Source of the DNA: CAYZWU01 sp964482235
GTDB taxonomy: Bacteria > Planctomycetota > B15-G4 > CAYZWU01
Direction of reading: 5' to 3'
NCBI GenBank assembly: GCA_964482235.1
Contig: CAYZWU010000021.1
Coordinates: forward strand, 18,035-82,034
DNA length: 64,000 nucleotides
The notes beneath the pieces are model-generated. The model worked only from the letters and a program-made list of their open reading frames with translations. It ran no database searches and was not told the origin of the DNA. Made by a program: the position numbers and the translations under genes. Positions 1-8,019 of the stretch are shown here, in pieces. Each line of letters starts with the position of its first letter. The first letter of the stretch is position 1.

Positions 1-163
1 CGAGCCGATCGAGGGCGAGAGCGTTCAGGCTGCCATGCACCGAATCGCCGACGATCAGGGCGCCGGTGAGCACGGCCGTGCAGACCGCCGCGCCGAGGGC
101 CACGCCGAGGAGGCTTTGGCGATGAAAGACGAGGCTGCTCCTGATCAGGCTCCAGAAACTCAT
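1..163 (-). CDS. ABC transporter permease, FtsX/MacB type (N-terminal fragment)
   Basis: Only the first 54 codons lie in the window. They begin MSFWSLIRSSLVFHRQSLLG and run into a hydrophobic stretch (about residues 18-36) followed by LIVGDSVHGSL. This is the layout of the first membrane segment and start of the periplasmic domain of FtsX/LolC/MacB-type permeases. The ATG (163-161) overlaps the TGA of the ATP-binding gene by four bases (ATGA), which implies translational coupling and a two-component transporter. From context it is probably an exporter or envelope-lipid/lipoprotein transporter. The substrate cannot be read from this fragment. Confidence 0.7.
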   Translation of the reverse strand, partial: MSFWSLIRSSLVFHRQSLLGVALGAAVCTAVLTGALIVGDSVHGSLNALALDRL

Positions 164-861
164 CCTGATACTTTCCAGTCGATCAGCTTGCCGTTGCGGA
201 GCTCCTTGACCTGCCCCATGGCCTTCGCCACCTCGATCGAGTGGGTCGCCACCACGAGAGCGATGCCCTCCCGGCTGTTCATCTCCTTGAGAAGCTCGGC
301 CAGCTCCCCGGAGTTGGTGCCGTCGAGAGATCCCGTGGGCTCGTCGGCCAGGAGAAGGCGCGGCCCGTTGATCAGGGCGCGCACCACGGCCGCTCTCTGC
401 CGTTCGCCATGGCTGAGCTCTCCCGGCCTTCGGGAGATCTTCTTCAGCAGTCCGACCCTGTCGAGAAGGGACTTTGCCCTGGCCTCGAGATCGTCGGGCC
501 GGGGTCGGTCCCGCCGCACCAGAGTGGGCACGAGGACGTTCTCCAGCACGGTGAGCGAGTCGAGCAGATGGTGGCGCTGGAACACGAAGCCCAGCTCGCT
601 GTTGCGGATCGCCGCGAGCTCCCCGGCCGGCCTGTTCGCGAGATCGGCGCCGCCGAGAAGGACGGCTCCGGAGCTCGGGCTGTCCAGCGCGCCCATCAGG
701 TTGAGCAGCGTCGTCTTTCCCGAGCCCGACGGCCCGACAACGGCCAGGCGCTCTCCCGGGCTCAGCTGCAGGTCGATCCTGTCGAGAACGGCCTCGCTGC
801 CCGGTGTCCCGTAATCCTTGGACACCTGTCTCAGCTCCAGAAGAAAGCTTTCACCCGCCAT
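160..861 (-). CDS. ABC transporter ATP-binding protein, LolD/MacB type
   Basis: This 233-residue nucleotide-binding subunit has Walker A GPSGSGKT (43-50), Q-loop Gln95, signature LSHGE (149-153), Walker B LLLADEPT (169-176, catalytic Glu174) and the switch His207. The length and the ADEPTGSLD box match the LolD/MacB/FtsE group, which drives FtsX-type permeases rather than classical substrate pores. It overlaps the permease gene by four bases. It is the penultimate gene visible in a minus-strand row that encodes isoprenoid-type enzymes, so it may export their product or a lipoprotein. The start ATG sits behind GAGG at five bases' spacing. This start region is imperfectly duplicated just upstream (837-917). 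Confidence 0.9.
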   Translation of the reverse strand: MAGESFLLELRQVSKDYGTPGSEAVLDRIDLQLSPGERLAVVGPSGSGKTTLLNLMGALDSPSSGAVLLGGADLANRPAGELAAIRNSELGFVFQRHHLLDSLTVLENVLVPTLVRRDRPRPDDLEARAKSLLDRVGLLKKISRRPGELSHGERQRAAVVRALINGPRLLLADEPTGSLDGTNSGELAELLKEMNSREGIALVVATHSIEVAKAMGQVKELRNGKLIDWKVSG

Positions 862-917
862 GGTTGCCTCGAATCATTTCCAGAAGAATGCTCCCACTCG
901 ACATGGCTGCCTCGAAT
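837..917. repeat. Imperfect tandem duplication of a translation-start region
   Basis: Bases 837-874 and 880-917 are 38-base units at 43-base period that match at 32 of 38 positions. Each unit, read on the minus strand, carries GAGG, a short spacer, ATG and codons ending in CTTCTGG. The downstream unit is the true start of the ABC ATPase. The upstream unit starts a short overlapping frame (851-904). Confidence 0.8.
851..904 (-). other. Short upstream ORF overlapping the ABC ATPase start
   Basis: An ATG at 904 preceded by GAGGCAGCC opens a 17-codon frame (MSSGSILLEMIRGNHGG) that ends with TGA at 853-851, just past the ATG (861) of the ABC ATPase in another frame. It arises from the 38-base duplication. 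It could couple or attenuate translation of the transporter, or be a meaningless by-product. There is no evidence that the peptide itself works. Confidence 0.3.
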
Positions 918-933
918 TCCTGCGTTGAGCCGA

Positions 934-2103
934 TCATGGTGCAAAGGCGTAGACGATCCCGTCCTGTGCACCGATCACGATCCTCCTGTCGGACACGGCC
1001 GGCGTGGCAATGATCGCGGCTCCGATCTCGTAGCTCCAGAGTTCCCGGCCGGTGTTCGTGTTCACCATGTAGAGGCGGCCGTCGTTCGACCCTACCACCG
1101 CCTTGTCGAAAAGAAGAACGGGGCTCGAGTCGACGGCGCCCTCGGTCGCAAAGGTCCAGAGCTTCTTGCCATCGCTCAGCCTGGCGCAGTGGAGCAGGTT
1201 ATCCTGGCTGCCGATGACCACCCGGTCGCGCCCCACCGCCGGTGTGGAGAAGAAGGCGTCGATGCCCTCGTACTGCCAGACGATCTTCCTGGCCGCGATG
1301 TCGATGCAGAGGAAGATCCCGTCGTGCTGCCCCACGTAGACGCGGCTCCCGTCGGAAGCGGGCGACGCGGCGATGTAGGAACCGGAGTCGACGCGCGCCA
1401 CGGACCGGCCGTCCTCGACGCTCACGAAGTGGACCAGCGCGTCGCAGCCGCCGAAGACGGCAAGCCCGTTCACCACGGCCGGCATCCCGTTGATGTAGCT
1501 CTCCGACTCGTAGGTCCAGAGCAGTTCGCCGCTCAACCCATCGAGGCAGTAGAGGCAGTTGTCGTAGCTGCCGCAGAGGATTCTCGGCGCTTCCCCCTGG
1601 GCCGGGGGCACAACGTTCACGCCTCCCACCACCTTGGCCCCTGTCTCGAACTTCCAGACGGGCGCGCCCGAATCGGCGGTCACGGCGTGGACGTGCCCAT
1701 CCATCGATCCGACGAAAACCAGCCCGCCGGCCAGGGCGGGCGAGCTCTCGACGGCGTCGCCGGTCGGATACCGCCAGAGTTCCTTCCCCGTTCCGAGATC
1801 GAGTGCGTAGAGGTTGCCGTCATCCGATCCCACGAAGACCCGGCCTGCCGCGATGGCGGCCGACGAGCTCACCGCGCCGCCCGTCTCGAACCGCCAGGCG
1901 AGCCGCAGCTTGCCCGGCACCGTGTCGCTGCTCGATCCGGCAAGCGCCGGACCGCCGTGGAACATCGGCCACCGGCCGCTGAAAGTCTCTGTCCCGCGGC
2001 TCGTCCGGTCGCCGGGCACCTCGTCGCGGCTGCAGCCGGCGAGGAGAACGGAGACAGTCCCGATGACGAGAAGAACGACCATCCGGTTCAGCGCGGTTTT
2101 CAT
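934..2103 (-). CDS. PQQ-type beta-propeller lipoprotein, BamB-like
   Basis: This 389-residue protein starts with a lipoprotein signal (hydrophobic 8-22, lipobox LLAGC, Cys24). About seven repeats of the BamB/PQQ-dehydrogenase type follow, each with a variant of 'vyvGsxDGxlyALDxxtGkelWxy' (for example GSDDGNLYALD, GSMDGHVHAV, GSNDGRLYMVN). Such propellers lie on the periplasmic side of the outer membrane as scaffolds. The catalytic PQQ ligands of dehydrogenases are not evident, so a binding or scaffold role is more likely than an enzyme. The start ATG overlaps the stop of the upstream cyclase gene (ATGA), which places it in the same transcript. It precedes the ABC transporter genes by 72 bases, so it may be an envelope partner of that exporter. 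Confidence 0.85.
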   Translation of the reverse strand: MKTALNRMVVLLVIGTVSVLLAGCSRDEVPGDRTSRGTETFSGRWPMFHGGPALAGSSSDTVPGKLRLAWRFETGGAVSSSAAIAAGRVFVGSDDGNLYALDLGTGKELWRYPTGDAVESSPALAGGLVFVGSMDGHVHAVTADSGAPVWKFETGAKVVGGVNVVPPAQGEAPRILCGSYDNCLYCLDGLSGELLWTYESESYINGMPAVVNGLAVFGGCDALVHFVSVEDGRSVARVDSGSYIAASPASDGSRVYVGQHDGIFLCIDIAARKIVWQYEGIDAFFSTPAVGRDRVVIGSQDNLLHCARLSDGKKLWTFATEGAVDSSPVLLFDKAVVGSNDGRLYMVNTNTGRELWSYEIGAAIIATPAVSDRRIVIGAQDGIVYAFAP

Positions 2104-3905
2104 CGGATCAACCTCTCCAGCTTTTCCAGGGCCTGCAGGGAGAAGACCAGGGGATAGAGCGCTTCATGATACCACAGCCGGGCGAAGTAGAGACCGATCG
2201 CGGCGGGCGGCATCTCTCTTCCCTCGTCCGTCAGCTCGATCAACCGCCCCACACCCCGCACGAGCTCGGGCGTCATGCCGGAAGAGGCACCGGCCAGGGC
2301 GTGAAGGGAGAGAGCGGTCTCCTCGATCGTCGAGAGGCAGCCCGGTGCGCCGCCCCATCCTCCGTCGCCGTTCTGGGCGCCAAGGAGCCAGGAGACGCCC
2401 CGTTCCCGCATCGACGCAAGCTCACTGTTCAGCGCGGGCGGCAGCCCTGCCAGGGAAGCCAGAACGCGGGCCGTCCCGTAGACAGGGTTCTGCGCCGAGG
2501 GTGCCGACTCGCTGCCGAACCAGAGCGGAATCCAGGCGCCGCCTCGCTCCTGGACCTTTCCGAGATAAGCCAGCCCCCTGGACAGGGACCGCTGGGCCTT
2601 GATTCTCAAGGAGTCGTTGACAATCGGGGGGCTCGAGCAGGCGGACAGCGCGGCGACGGCGTGCGCCGTCAGGTCGGGAGCGCTCGAATCGAAGGGCAGC
2701 CGGCCCCACCCCTTGCAGAAGGTGGGAAATCCGCCGTCCCTGTTCTGGAGACCGGTCAGCCACCCGATCCCGGCCGCCACCGCCTCGCCCAGGCGGTCCC
2801 GTTCGCCGCCCAGATTGATCAGGGCCAGGAGCGCGCCGGACGTGTCGTCCGCATCAGGGACGCCGCCCGGCAGGTCGGTCCAGGCCCACCCGCCCGGAGC
2901 GGCGCCGGTGTAGGGATGGATCGTCCTCTGCTGCTGGGCCAGGAGCCACTCCTCGGTCTTCCGCCGTTCCGGCCTGTCGAGGAGCAGATCGAAATCGCGA
3001 CTCCCGGAAAGGGCATTGATCGAGAGGGTGGTGACCCAGGTGGCCAGGTTGGTGTCGATCGGCCAGCTTCCGTCGGGCCGCATCGATCGGGTCAGGAAGT
3101 CGATCCCCTTCTCCACAACGGGATGTTCCCGTCCGCCGGCCGCCGCGAGGGAGAGGACGACGAAGCTCGTGAGCGGGACTGCCTCCAGGAATCCGCCGCT
3201 CGACGGCTGGATCCTCTCCAGCGTGTCGAGCGTCTTCGCCCGCGTCCAGGTGCGAATCAGGCGGATCACCGGGTTGGCCGGCGGTGCAAAGTGGAAGCGC
3301 GCCTGCCCGATGGCGATCAGGGCAGGCAATGCGTAGCTCACCACGCTGAGGCGCAGCCCCTTCATCATCGACCGGGGCAGCACGGCCAGCTCGAAGGGAA
3401 GAGGCTTGATCAGGCGCCACGACTCCTCCGCCCTGCCGAGGCAGCCCGTCAGGTTGCAGAGCGTGAGGATCGGCACGGCGAAGGTCGAGTCGCGGCCGTA
3501 GCAGGCGGCGACGGCCGCGGCAAGAGACGGGCCGTCCAGCGAGCCCGCCTCCTTCTCGAGCCAGGCGGCGGCCTTTTCCGCCGGAGCGGCGAACCGTCCC
3601 GACCGGTCGGCAAAACGGAATGCAGCCCAGCAGAGGGCGGTGGTGCTGATGTTGCTCCTGCTGATCGTTGTGTCGCCGTACCCGCCGTCCTCGTTGCCCG
3701 TCGCGGCGAGCCATGAAAGACCGCTCTCGATCCGGCCGGCGTGCCCCTCCCTGTCCGCCATGCCGAGGGCGCAGACCGCCGTGGCGGTGGAGAGAGCGCT
3801 GCTGGAGAGCTCTCCCGTCCAGTGTCCCTTCTCGTTCCTCGAGTCCAGCAGCCGGCGGCGCACACGGGCGAGCGTTCGATCGAAAGCCGTCCTGTCCAGA
3901 TCCAT
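2100..3905 (-). CDS. Squalene-hopene-cyclase-like class II terpene cyclase
   Basis: This 601-residue protein is close to the usual SHC length of 620-650. It has the protonating acid motif DADDT at 351-355 (canonical DVDDTA) preceded by PGGWAWTDLPGG, as in SHCs. It also has several QW-type repeats: GNEDGGYGD near 70-78, RPDGSWPID near 276-284, LQNRDGGFP and NGDGGWGG. The C-terminal WYHEALYPLVFSLQAL resembles the SHC end. It is therefore likely to cyclise a linear isoprenoid by protonation. The product may be triterpenoid or shorter and cannot be predicted. It lies 12 bases downstream of a second alpha/alpha-barrel gene and near a polyprenyl synthase gene. Related planctomycete proteins are, to my knowledge, uncharacterised. 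Confidence 0.82.
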   Translation of the reverse strand: MDLDRTAFDRTLARVRRRLLDSRNEKGHWTGELSSSALSTATAVCALGMADREGHAGRIESGLSWLAATGNEDGGYGDTTISRSNISTTALCWAAFRFADRSGRFAAPAEKAAAWLEKEAGSLDGPSLAAAVAACYGRDSTFAVPILTLCNLTGCLGRAEESWRLIKPLPFELAVLPRSMMKGLRLSVVSYALPALIAIGQARFHFAPPANPVIRLIRTWTRAKTLDTLERIQPSSGGFLEAVPLTSFVVLSLAAAGGREHPVVEKGIDFLTRSMRPDGSWPIDTNLATWVTTLSINALSGSRDFDLLLDRPERRKTEEWLLAQQQRTIHPYTGAAPGGWAWTDLPGGVPDADDTSGALLALINLGGERDRLGEAVAAGIGWLTGLQNRDGGFPTFCKGWGRLPFDSSAPDLTAHAVAALSACSSPPIVNDSLRIKAQRSLSRGLAYLGKVQERGGAWIPLWFGSESAPSAQNPVYGTARVLASLAGLPPALNSELASMRERGVSWLLGAQNGDGGWGGAPGCLSTIEETALSLHALAGASSGMTPELVRGVGRLIELTDEGREMPPAAIGLYFARLWYHEALYPLVFSLQALEKLERLIR

Positions 3906-3917
3906 CCGTAGCCTTTC

Positions 3918-4763
3918 TCACACAGCCAGGTGTCCTGCCGCCAGCAGGCCGTAAAAAGTGTATTCCGGATCGGCCGTATCGTCGCCGGGCGTGCCGCAGA
4001 AGCCTCCGCTTTCGCTTTCGAGGCTCAGCACGAAGTCGAGGCAGTGCGGCCTGAGCCGATCGAGGGACGAGCCCGAACGCGCCAGGGCATGCAGGGCCGT
4101 GGCTGTCGATAGAAGATCGGGCAGGGGAAGACCGGGCAGGGCGCTGAATCCGCCTTCCTCCAGATGACGCGACAGGAGCCAATCCGGCCAGAGGGCGGGA
4201 AGAGCCCCCCCCAGCTCCTCGAGGAGGATCACGCCGCCTGCCAGGAGCGGCGTGGGGTCGTCCCCGCACACCGTCGTGGCCTCGATCAGGCGGGAGGGTG
4301 CGGGCAGCGGCTCGCCGAGATCCTGGTACGCACCCAGGGCGAGGAAGCCGTTGTAGATCGAACCGTTCCCGTCGTCGGGGGTCGAGTCGTAGTCTCCCGA
4401 CTGGAGCCGGCAGCTCTCGATCCGGGCCGCGGCGGCTTCGCGGAAACCGTCGGGCGGCTCGCGGCCCGGCAGGCCGGCCCAGCATCGACAGAGGCAGGCC
4501 AGGTGGACGAGATCGAGCGACTCGCCGCATTCGAAGTGCAGGAGGAAGCGCTCTGTCTCCTTCGCGGGCAGGTCCGCTCCCATGGCATGGAGCGTTTCCA
4601 GGGCAAAGAAGGTGTAGTAGAGATCGCTCCGCTCCCCCCGGCCGCGGAACCCGCCGTCCTCGTTCTGCGCGGACCGGACGAAGGCGACGGCCGATTCTCC
4701 CGAATCACCCAGAACGGTTCTCGCCCGACTCGCGAAGCGAAGCATTTCGAGCCTGATGGTCAT
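3918..4763 (-). CDS. Prenyltransferase-like alpha/alpha-barrel protein
   Basis: This 281-residue protein has repeats of the protein-prenyltransferase beta-subunit type: NEDGGFRGRGERSDLYYTFF near 34-53 and a final SGGFCGTPGDDTADPEYTFY near 256-275. It lacks the Asp-x-Cys zinc ligand pair of farnesyl/geranylgeranyl transferases (the equivalent stretch reads LPDLLSTATALHAL), and it has no DxDD acid motif. A classical protein prenyltransferase or class II cyclase activity is therefore not supported. It could bind an isoprenoid or serve as a partner of the adjacent cyclase. The ATG chosen here overlaps the previous gene by 59 bases; a GTG near 4715 would reduce the overlap. Confidence 0.75.
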   Translation of the reverse strand: MTIRLEMLRFASRARTVLGDSGESAVAFVRSAQNEDGGFRGRGERSDLYYTFFALETLHAMGADLPAKETERFLLHFECGESLDLVHLACLCRCWAGLPGREPPDGFREAAAARIESCRLQSGDYDSTPDDGNGSIYNGFLALGAYQDLGEPLPAPSRLIEATTVCGDDPTPLLAGGVILLEELGGALPALWPDWLLSRHLEEGGFSALPGLPLPDLLSTATALHALARSGSSLDRLRPHCLDFVLSLESESGGFCGTPGDDTADPEYTFYGLLAAGHLAV

Positions 4764-6438
4764 TGCAACAGCCCATCATCGACAGATCACTGAATATCTT
4801 GCCCATCACCCGGTGCAGGACGATCTTGAGGTTCACGTTGTCCAGGGCGGAGACGGCCTCGACCGCCTCTCTCCTGTAGACGTCGAGCTGCGAGCGAACC
4901 AGGTCGGGCAATCCGAGCCTCTTCATGATGCCGAGAACGTGCGACCTGGCCGCGGCGTCCGGCTTCTCGCTTCGCCAGAACGTCTCCACCGCCTCCCTGT
5001 CCTCGCCCGCGGCCCGCTCCCAGGCCAGCGCCAGGAAGAGGGATGGGCCGAGCGCTTCCGGATCGGCGGCCTCTCCTCCGTCCGCGGCGAAACCGGAATC
5101 GAGCAGATCGTCCCGGATCTGGTAGGCCACGCCCAGGGCCTCGCTGTAGCGGTGCAGCCTATGGAGGAGATCGCTGTCCGCTCCGGCGTAGAGCGCACCG
5201 AGGTGCAGGGCGACCTCGAAGGCGGGCGCCGTCTTCCGGCGGAAGATGGCGAGCACCTCCCTTGACGAGAGCGGCTCACGGCGCCTGCGCCAGAAGAGCT
5301 CGGCCCCCTGTCCGAGGCAGAGCGTCCGGTGCCCGGCCGCCGCATTCCGGAGCATCTCGGCGATCCTGTCCGATGGACAGTCGAGCTCCCCGATCAGCCG
5401 GTAACCCTCGCCCAGCAGGAGATCGCCTGCGTTGAGCGCTGCCGGAACACCGAATGCCGCGTGGAGCGTTTTTCTCCCGTACCTCTCCTCGTCGCCGTCC
5501 TCGATGTCGTCGTGGATCAGCGACGCCTTGTGAAAGGACTCCACGGCCACGAGCAGCTTCTTCAGGCTCGGGGGCAGGCTTTCACGGGGATCTTCCTGCA
5601 GGGCCTGGTGGACCGCTGCCGCCAGGAAGGGGCGCCAGCGCTTCCCCGTCCCGGCCAGCCACCTGCGCGCGATCCGCTCCGTGTCGCCCTCTGCCGGCCC
5701 CATTAGCGTGTCGAGAGCGGCGGGCGTGAAGCAGTCCTTCACCCGGCTTCGCAGCTCCTCCAGGTTGAGCCGCGGAACCGGGCTGCTGCTGTTCAGGTAG
5801 ATCGCATCCCAGACCGACTCCATGTCGACTTCCGTGTCCTCGCAGCCGTCGCGCAGCAGGGGAATGGCCAGGCCCGGCACGGCCGCAGCCTCCATGTAGG
5901 GAAAGACGTTCTCCAGCACGGCAAGGCAGCTCACCCCCACCACGGCTTCCACCTGCCCCGACTCGATCAGTGCCATGACGAGAGGCGATCCCTCGGCCAC
6001 CATGATCACGTAGCCGAGATCCTCCGCCTCGGCATGGATCTCGTCGATGATGCAGCTGCCGCACCGGGCGCAGACCAGGCCGAACTCGTCGAGCTTTCCC
6101 TGGCAGCGGTCCTTGTGGCGGAGGCACTTCGGCAGGAGAAGGAGCCTCCGGGAATAGGGGATGCCGCCCAGGGAGGGGCGCCAGAGCTCGTTGTGGACGG
6201 CCACTGCGGCATAATCCCTGAATTGCCCCGGCAGCCCGGCCGCGAGAAGCGACTCGTCAGCGACAAGAAGAAGCTCTTCCTTGGAGAGGGGCGGCACGAT
6301 GCTTCTCTGTGCAATCAGGCTCCGGATTGCCGCACTGACCTTCTCCCTGTCGCCGCGCAGCGGACAGACGCTCTCCCGAGCCGGACCGGTAGCATTGTCG
6401 TCCGGTTGCCGCCCTCTCGCCTGGTCCGGTTTCTCCAT
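4705..6438 (-). CDS. DUF116 domain fused to polyprenyl diphosphate synthase
   Basis: This is a 577-residue two-domain protein. Residues about 70-215 match DUF116, including the Cys-rich part Cys105, Cys112, Cys123, Cys126 and Cys129 (LVCARCGSC), which probably binds a metal or iron-sulphur cluster. Residues about 250-560 are a trans-isoprenyl diphosphate synthase: GKRWRP (265-270), first Asp-rich motif DDIED (310-314), and second motif DDLLD (443-447) in YQIRDDLLD. Both aspartate motifs are intact, so chain elongation of IPP with an allylic diphosphate is expected; chain length is not predictable by eye. The gene lies nine bases after the radical SAM gene and overlaps the next gene. It probably supplies the substrate of the downstream cyclase. 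Confidence 0.88.
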   Translation of the reverse strand: MEKPDQARGRQPDDNATGPARESVCPLRGDREKVSAAIRSLIAQRSIVPPLSKEELLLVADESLLAAGLPGQFRDYAAVAVHNELWRPSLGGIPYSRRLLLLPKCLRHKDRCQGKLDEFGLVCARCGSCIIDEIHAEAEDLGYVIMVAEGSPLVMALIESGQVEAVVGVSCLAVLENVFPYMEAAAVPGLAIPLLRDGCEDTEVDMESVWDAIYLNSSSPVPRLNLEELRSRVKDCFTPAALDTLMGPAEGDTERIARRWLAGTGKRWRPFLAAAVHQALQEDPRESLPPSLKKLLVAVESFHKASLIHDDIEDGDEERYGRKTLHAAFGVPAALNAGDLLLGEGYRLIGELDCPSDRIAEMLRNAAAGHRTLCLGQGAELFWRRRREPLSSREVLAIFRRKTAPAFEVALHLGALYAGADSDLLHRLHRYSEALGVAYQIRDDLLDSGFAADGGEAADPEALGPSLFLALAWERAAGEDREAVETFWRSEKPDAAARSHVLGIMKRLGLPDLVRSQLDVYRREAVEAVSALDNVNLKIVLHRVMGKIFSDLSMMGCCNDHQARNASLRESGENRSG

Positions 6439-6447
6439 CGCCTCTCC

Positions 6448-8019
6448 TCAGCAGCCGCTTCCGGCCGGCTCCTTGATCTCCTCTTGAACCGTTTCGCCGT
6501 CTTTCTGTTCGAGCCCTTTCCGCAGGCGGCCGAACGTCCTGCGCCACGACCGGATCTCCGTCTTGCCCAGGAGGCGCATCAGGGCCCTCTTGATGAAGGA
6601 GACGCCGCCGGCCCGCTGGTTGTCCCAGAACATGGGCGGCACCCACCTGAAGTTGGTCTCGTAGCAGGCGGCGTAGAGCTCCAGATGATCGCGCCGCATG
6701 TCGGCCTGGGTGAAGGGTAGTTCGCCGGGACGGACCGGCTCGTAGAAGATGGGAAAGACCGCCGCCCTCGTCCGTGCCATGGCCCTGACGAGATCGAGTG
6801 ATGCGGCCACGTCGCTGCCCGTCTCGCCGGGAAGGCCGAGGATCAGGCTCAGCACGGGAAAGAAGCCGGCGCCGTTGAGCCTGTCCACCGCTTCGCGAAC
6901 CATCTCCTCCCAGTCGTCGGGAGAGTGAGGCGCTATCTTGCCCGGACTGCTGGCAGCCACCAGCCGGCCGTTGGCGCTCTCCACGCCGAGGTTGACCCAG
7001 AGATAGCGGCTCTTCTTCCTCCATGTGAGCAGGGAGCGGATCTCGCGGAGCTCGCCGGGATCGAGCTGGAGCACCGACGTCACGTTGGCGTGGTCGATCT
7101 GCATGAATGAAAGGCCCTGGATCTTCTGCATCGCCTCGAGGAGCGAGCGCAGCTTCTCGAAGTCGACGTTGCCGTCCCTCGAACCGTAGCGGAAGAAGTC
7201 CTCGCTGCCGCTCACGACGGAGCGGAGCCCGCCGGCAACATTGGTCTCCACATCGGAAAGGATGGTGTCCGCCGGAAGGTGGGCCATCGGTTTGCGCGAC
7301 ATGGTGCAGAACCGGCAGCCCTTGCCGCAGCCGCGGGAAAGCTCGATGATCCCGAGAAGCGAGGGGCTCCGGATCGGAGGAATGCCGGCTGCGGCCGTGC
7401 CGTTCTCCGTGACGAGGCCGGGGGAAGCGCCTCCCTCCAGCAGGCCGCGGATCAGCTCGACCCCCGCCTCCTCGCCGTAGCCGTCGAAGATCACGTCGAT
7501 CCCCTGCCTGGCCGCCTCGTTCCTGTCGGCTGCCCACTGCCAGGCGCCCGCACCGCCGCCGATCACCTTGAACGGGAAGCGCTTCTTCACCTCCCGCAGC
7601 CGTGCCAGCAGACGATCGGTCCAGACGCGGGTGTAGAGGCTTCCCTTCCAGAAGTTCTGCGTTGTCGTGTTGCTCATCCCCCTGCCGAGCGGATCGCTGG
7701 AGCTTATGCCCACGATCTCGACCCAGGGTCCCAGCACCTTGTCGAGCGCCTCGGGCGTGGTGCAGACCACATCTTCTTCCGCGAGACCGCCGCGGCCGAC
7801 CAGGGCGGCCTCGAGCCGTCTCAATCCCAGCGGTGCCGCCGCGGCGCGGACCTTGTCCCGGCAGGGCATGGGCGGCGAGACCAGGCGCTTCATCACGCCT
7901 TCAGGAACCTGGGTCGTCTGCATGGTGGCGAAGATCCCCTCGAAGAGGATCGTGTAGGGACTGCTGAGTGTCCGGTCCGCCACGAGGACAACGGAAGGTT
8001 TCAGTTGCTGGTCAACCAC
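6448..8019 (-). CDS. Radical SAM protein with Rossmann-like N-terminal domain
   Basis: The chosen GTG at 8019 gives 523 residues; it has AAAGGGCGG upstream and overlaps the ferredoxin stop by eight bases. A longer reading frame exists, but its Arg-rich N-terminus is only the antisense-frame image of the upstream gene. The [4Fe-4S]/SAM motif CGKGCRFC is at 231-238 (Cys231, Cys235, Cys238). The preceding 200 residues look like the fold of B12-binding radical SAM enzymes (KVIGGGAG, then GIDVIFDGYGEEA), but no DxHxxG cobalamin motif is seen. It may modify the isoprenoid product (methylation, coupling or rearrangement) using electrons from the adjacent ferredoxin-like protein. The reaction is unknown. 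Confidence 0.85.
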   Translation of the reverse strand: MVDQQLKPSVVLVADRTLSSPYTILFEGIFATMQTTQVPEGVMKRLVSPPMPCRDKVRAAAAPLGLRRLEAALVGRGGLAEEDVVCTTPEALDKVLGPWVEIVGISSSDPLGRGMSNTTTQNFWKGSLYTRVWTDRLLARLREVKKRFPFKVIGGGAGAWQWAADRNEAARQGIDVIFDGYGEEAGVELIRGLLEGGASPGLVTENGTAAAGIPPIRSPSLLGIIELSRGCGKGCRFCTMSRKPMAHLPADTILSDVETNVAGGLRSVVSGSEDFFRYGSRDGNVDFEKLRSLLEAMQKIQGLSFMQIDHANVTSVLQLDPGELREIRSLLTWRKKSRYLWVNLGVESANGRLVAASSPGKIAPHSPDDWEEMVREAVDRLNGAGFFPVLSLILGLPGETGSDVAASLDLVRAMARTRAAVFPIFYEPVRPGELPFTQADMRRDHLELYAACYETNFRWVPPMFWDNQRAGGVSFIKRALMRLLGKTEIRSWRRTFGRLRKGLEQKDGETVQEEIKEPAGSGC

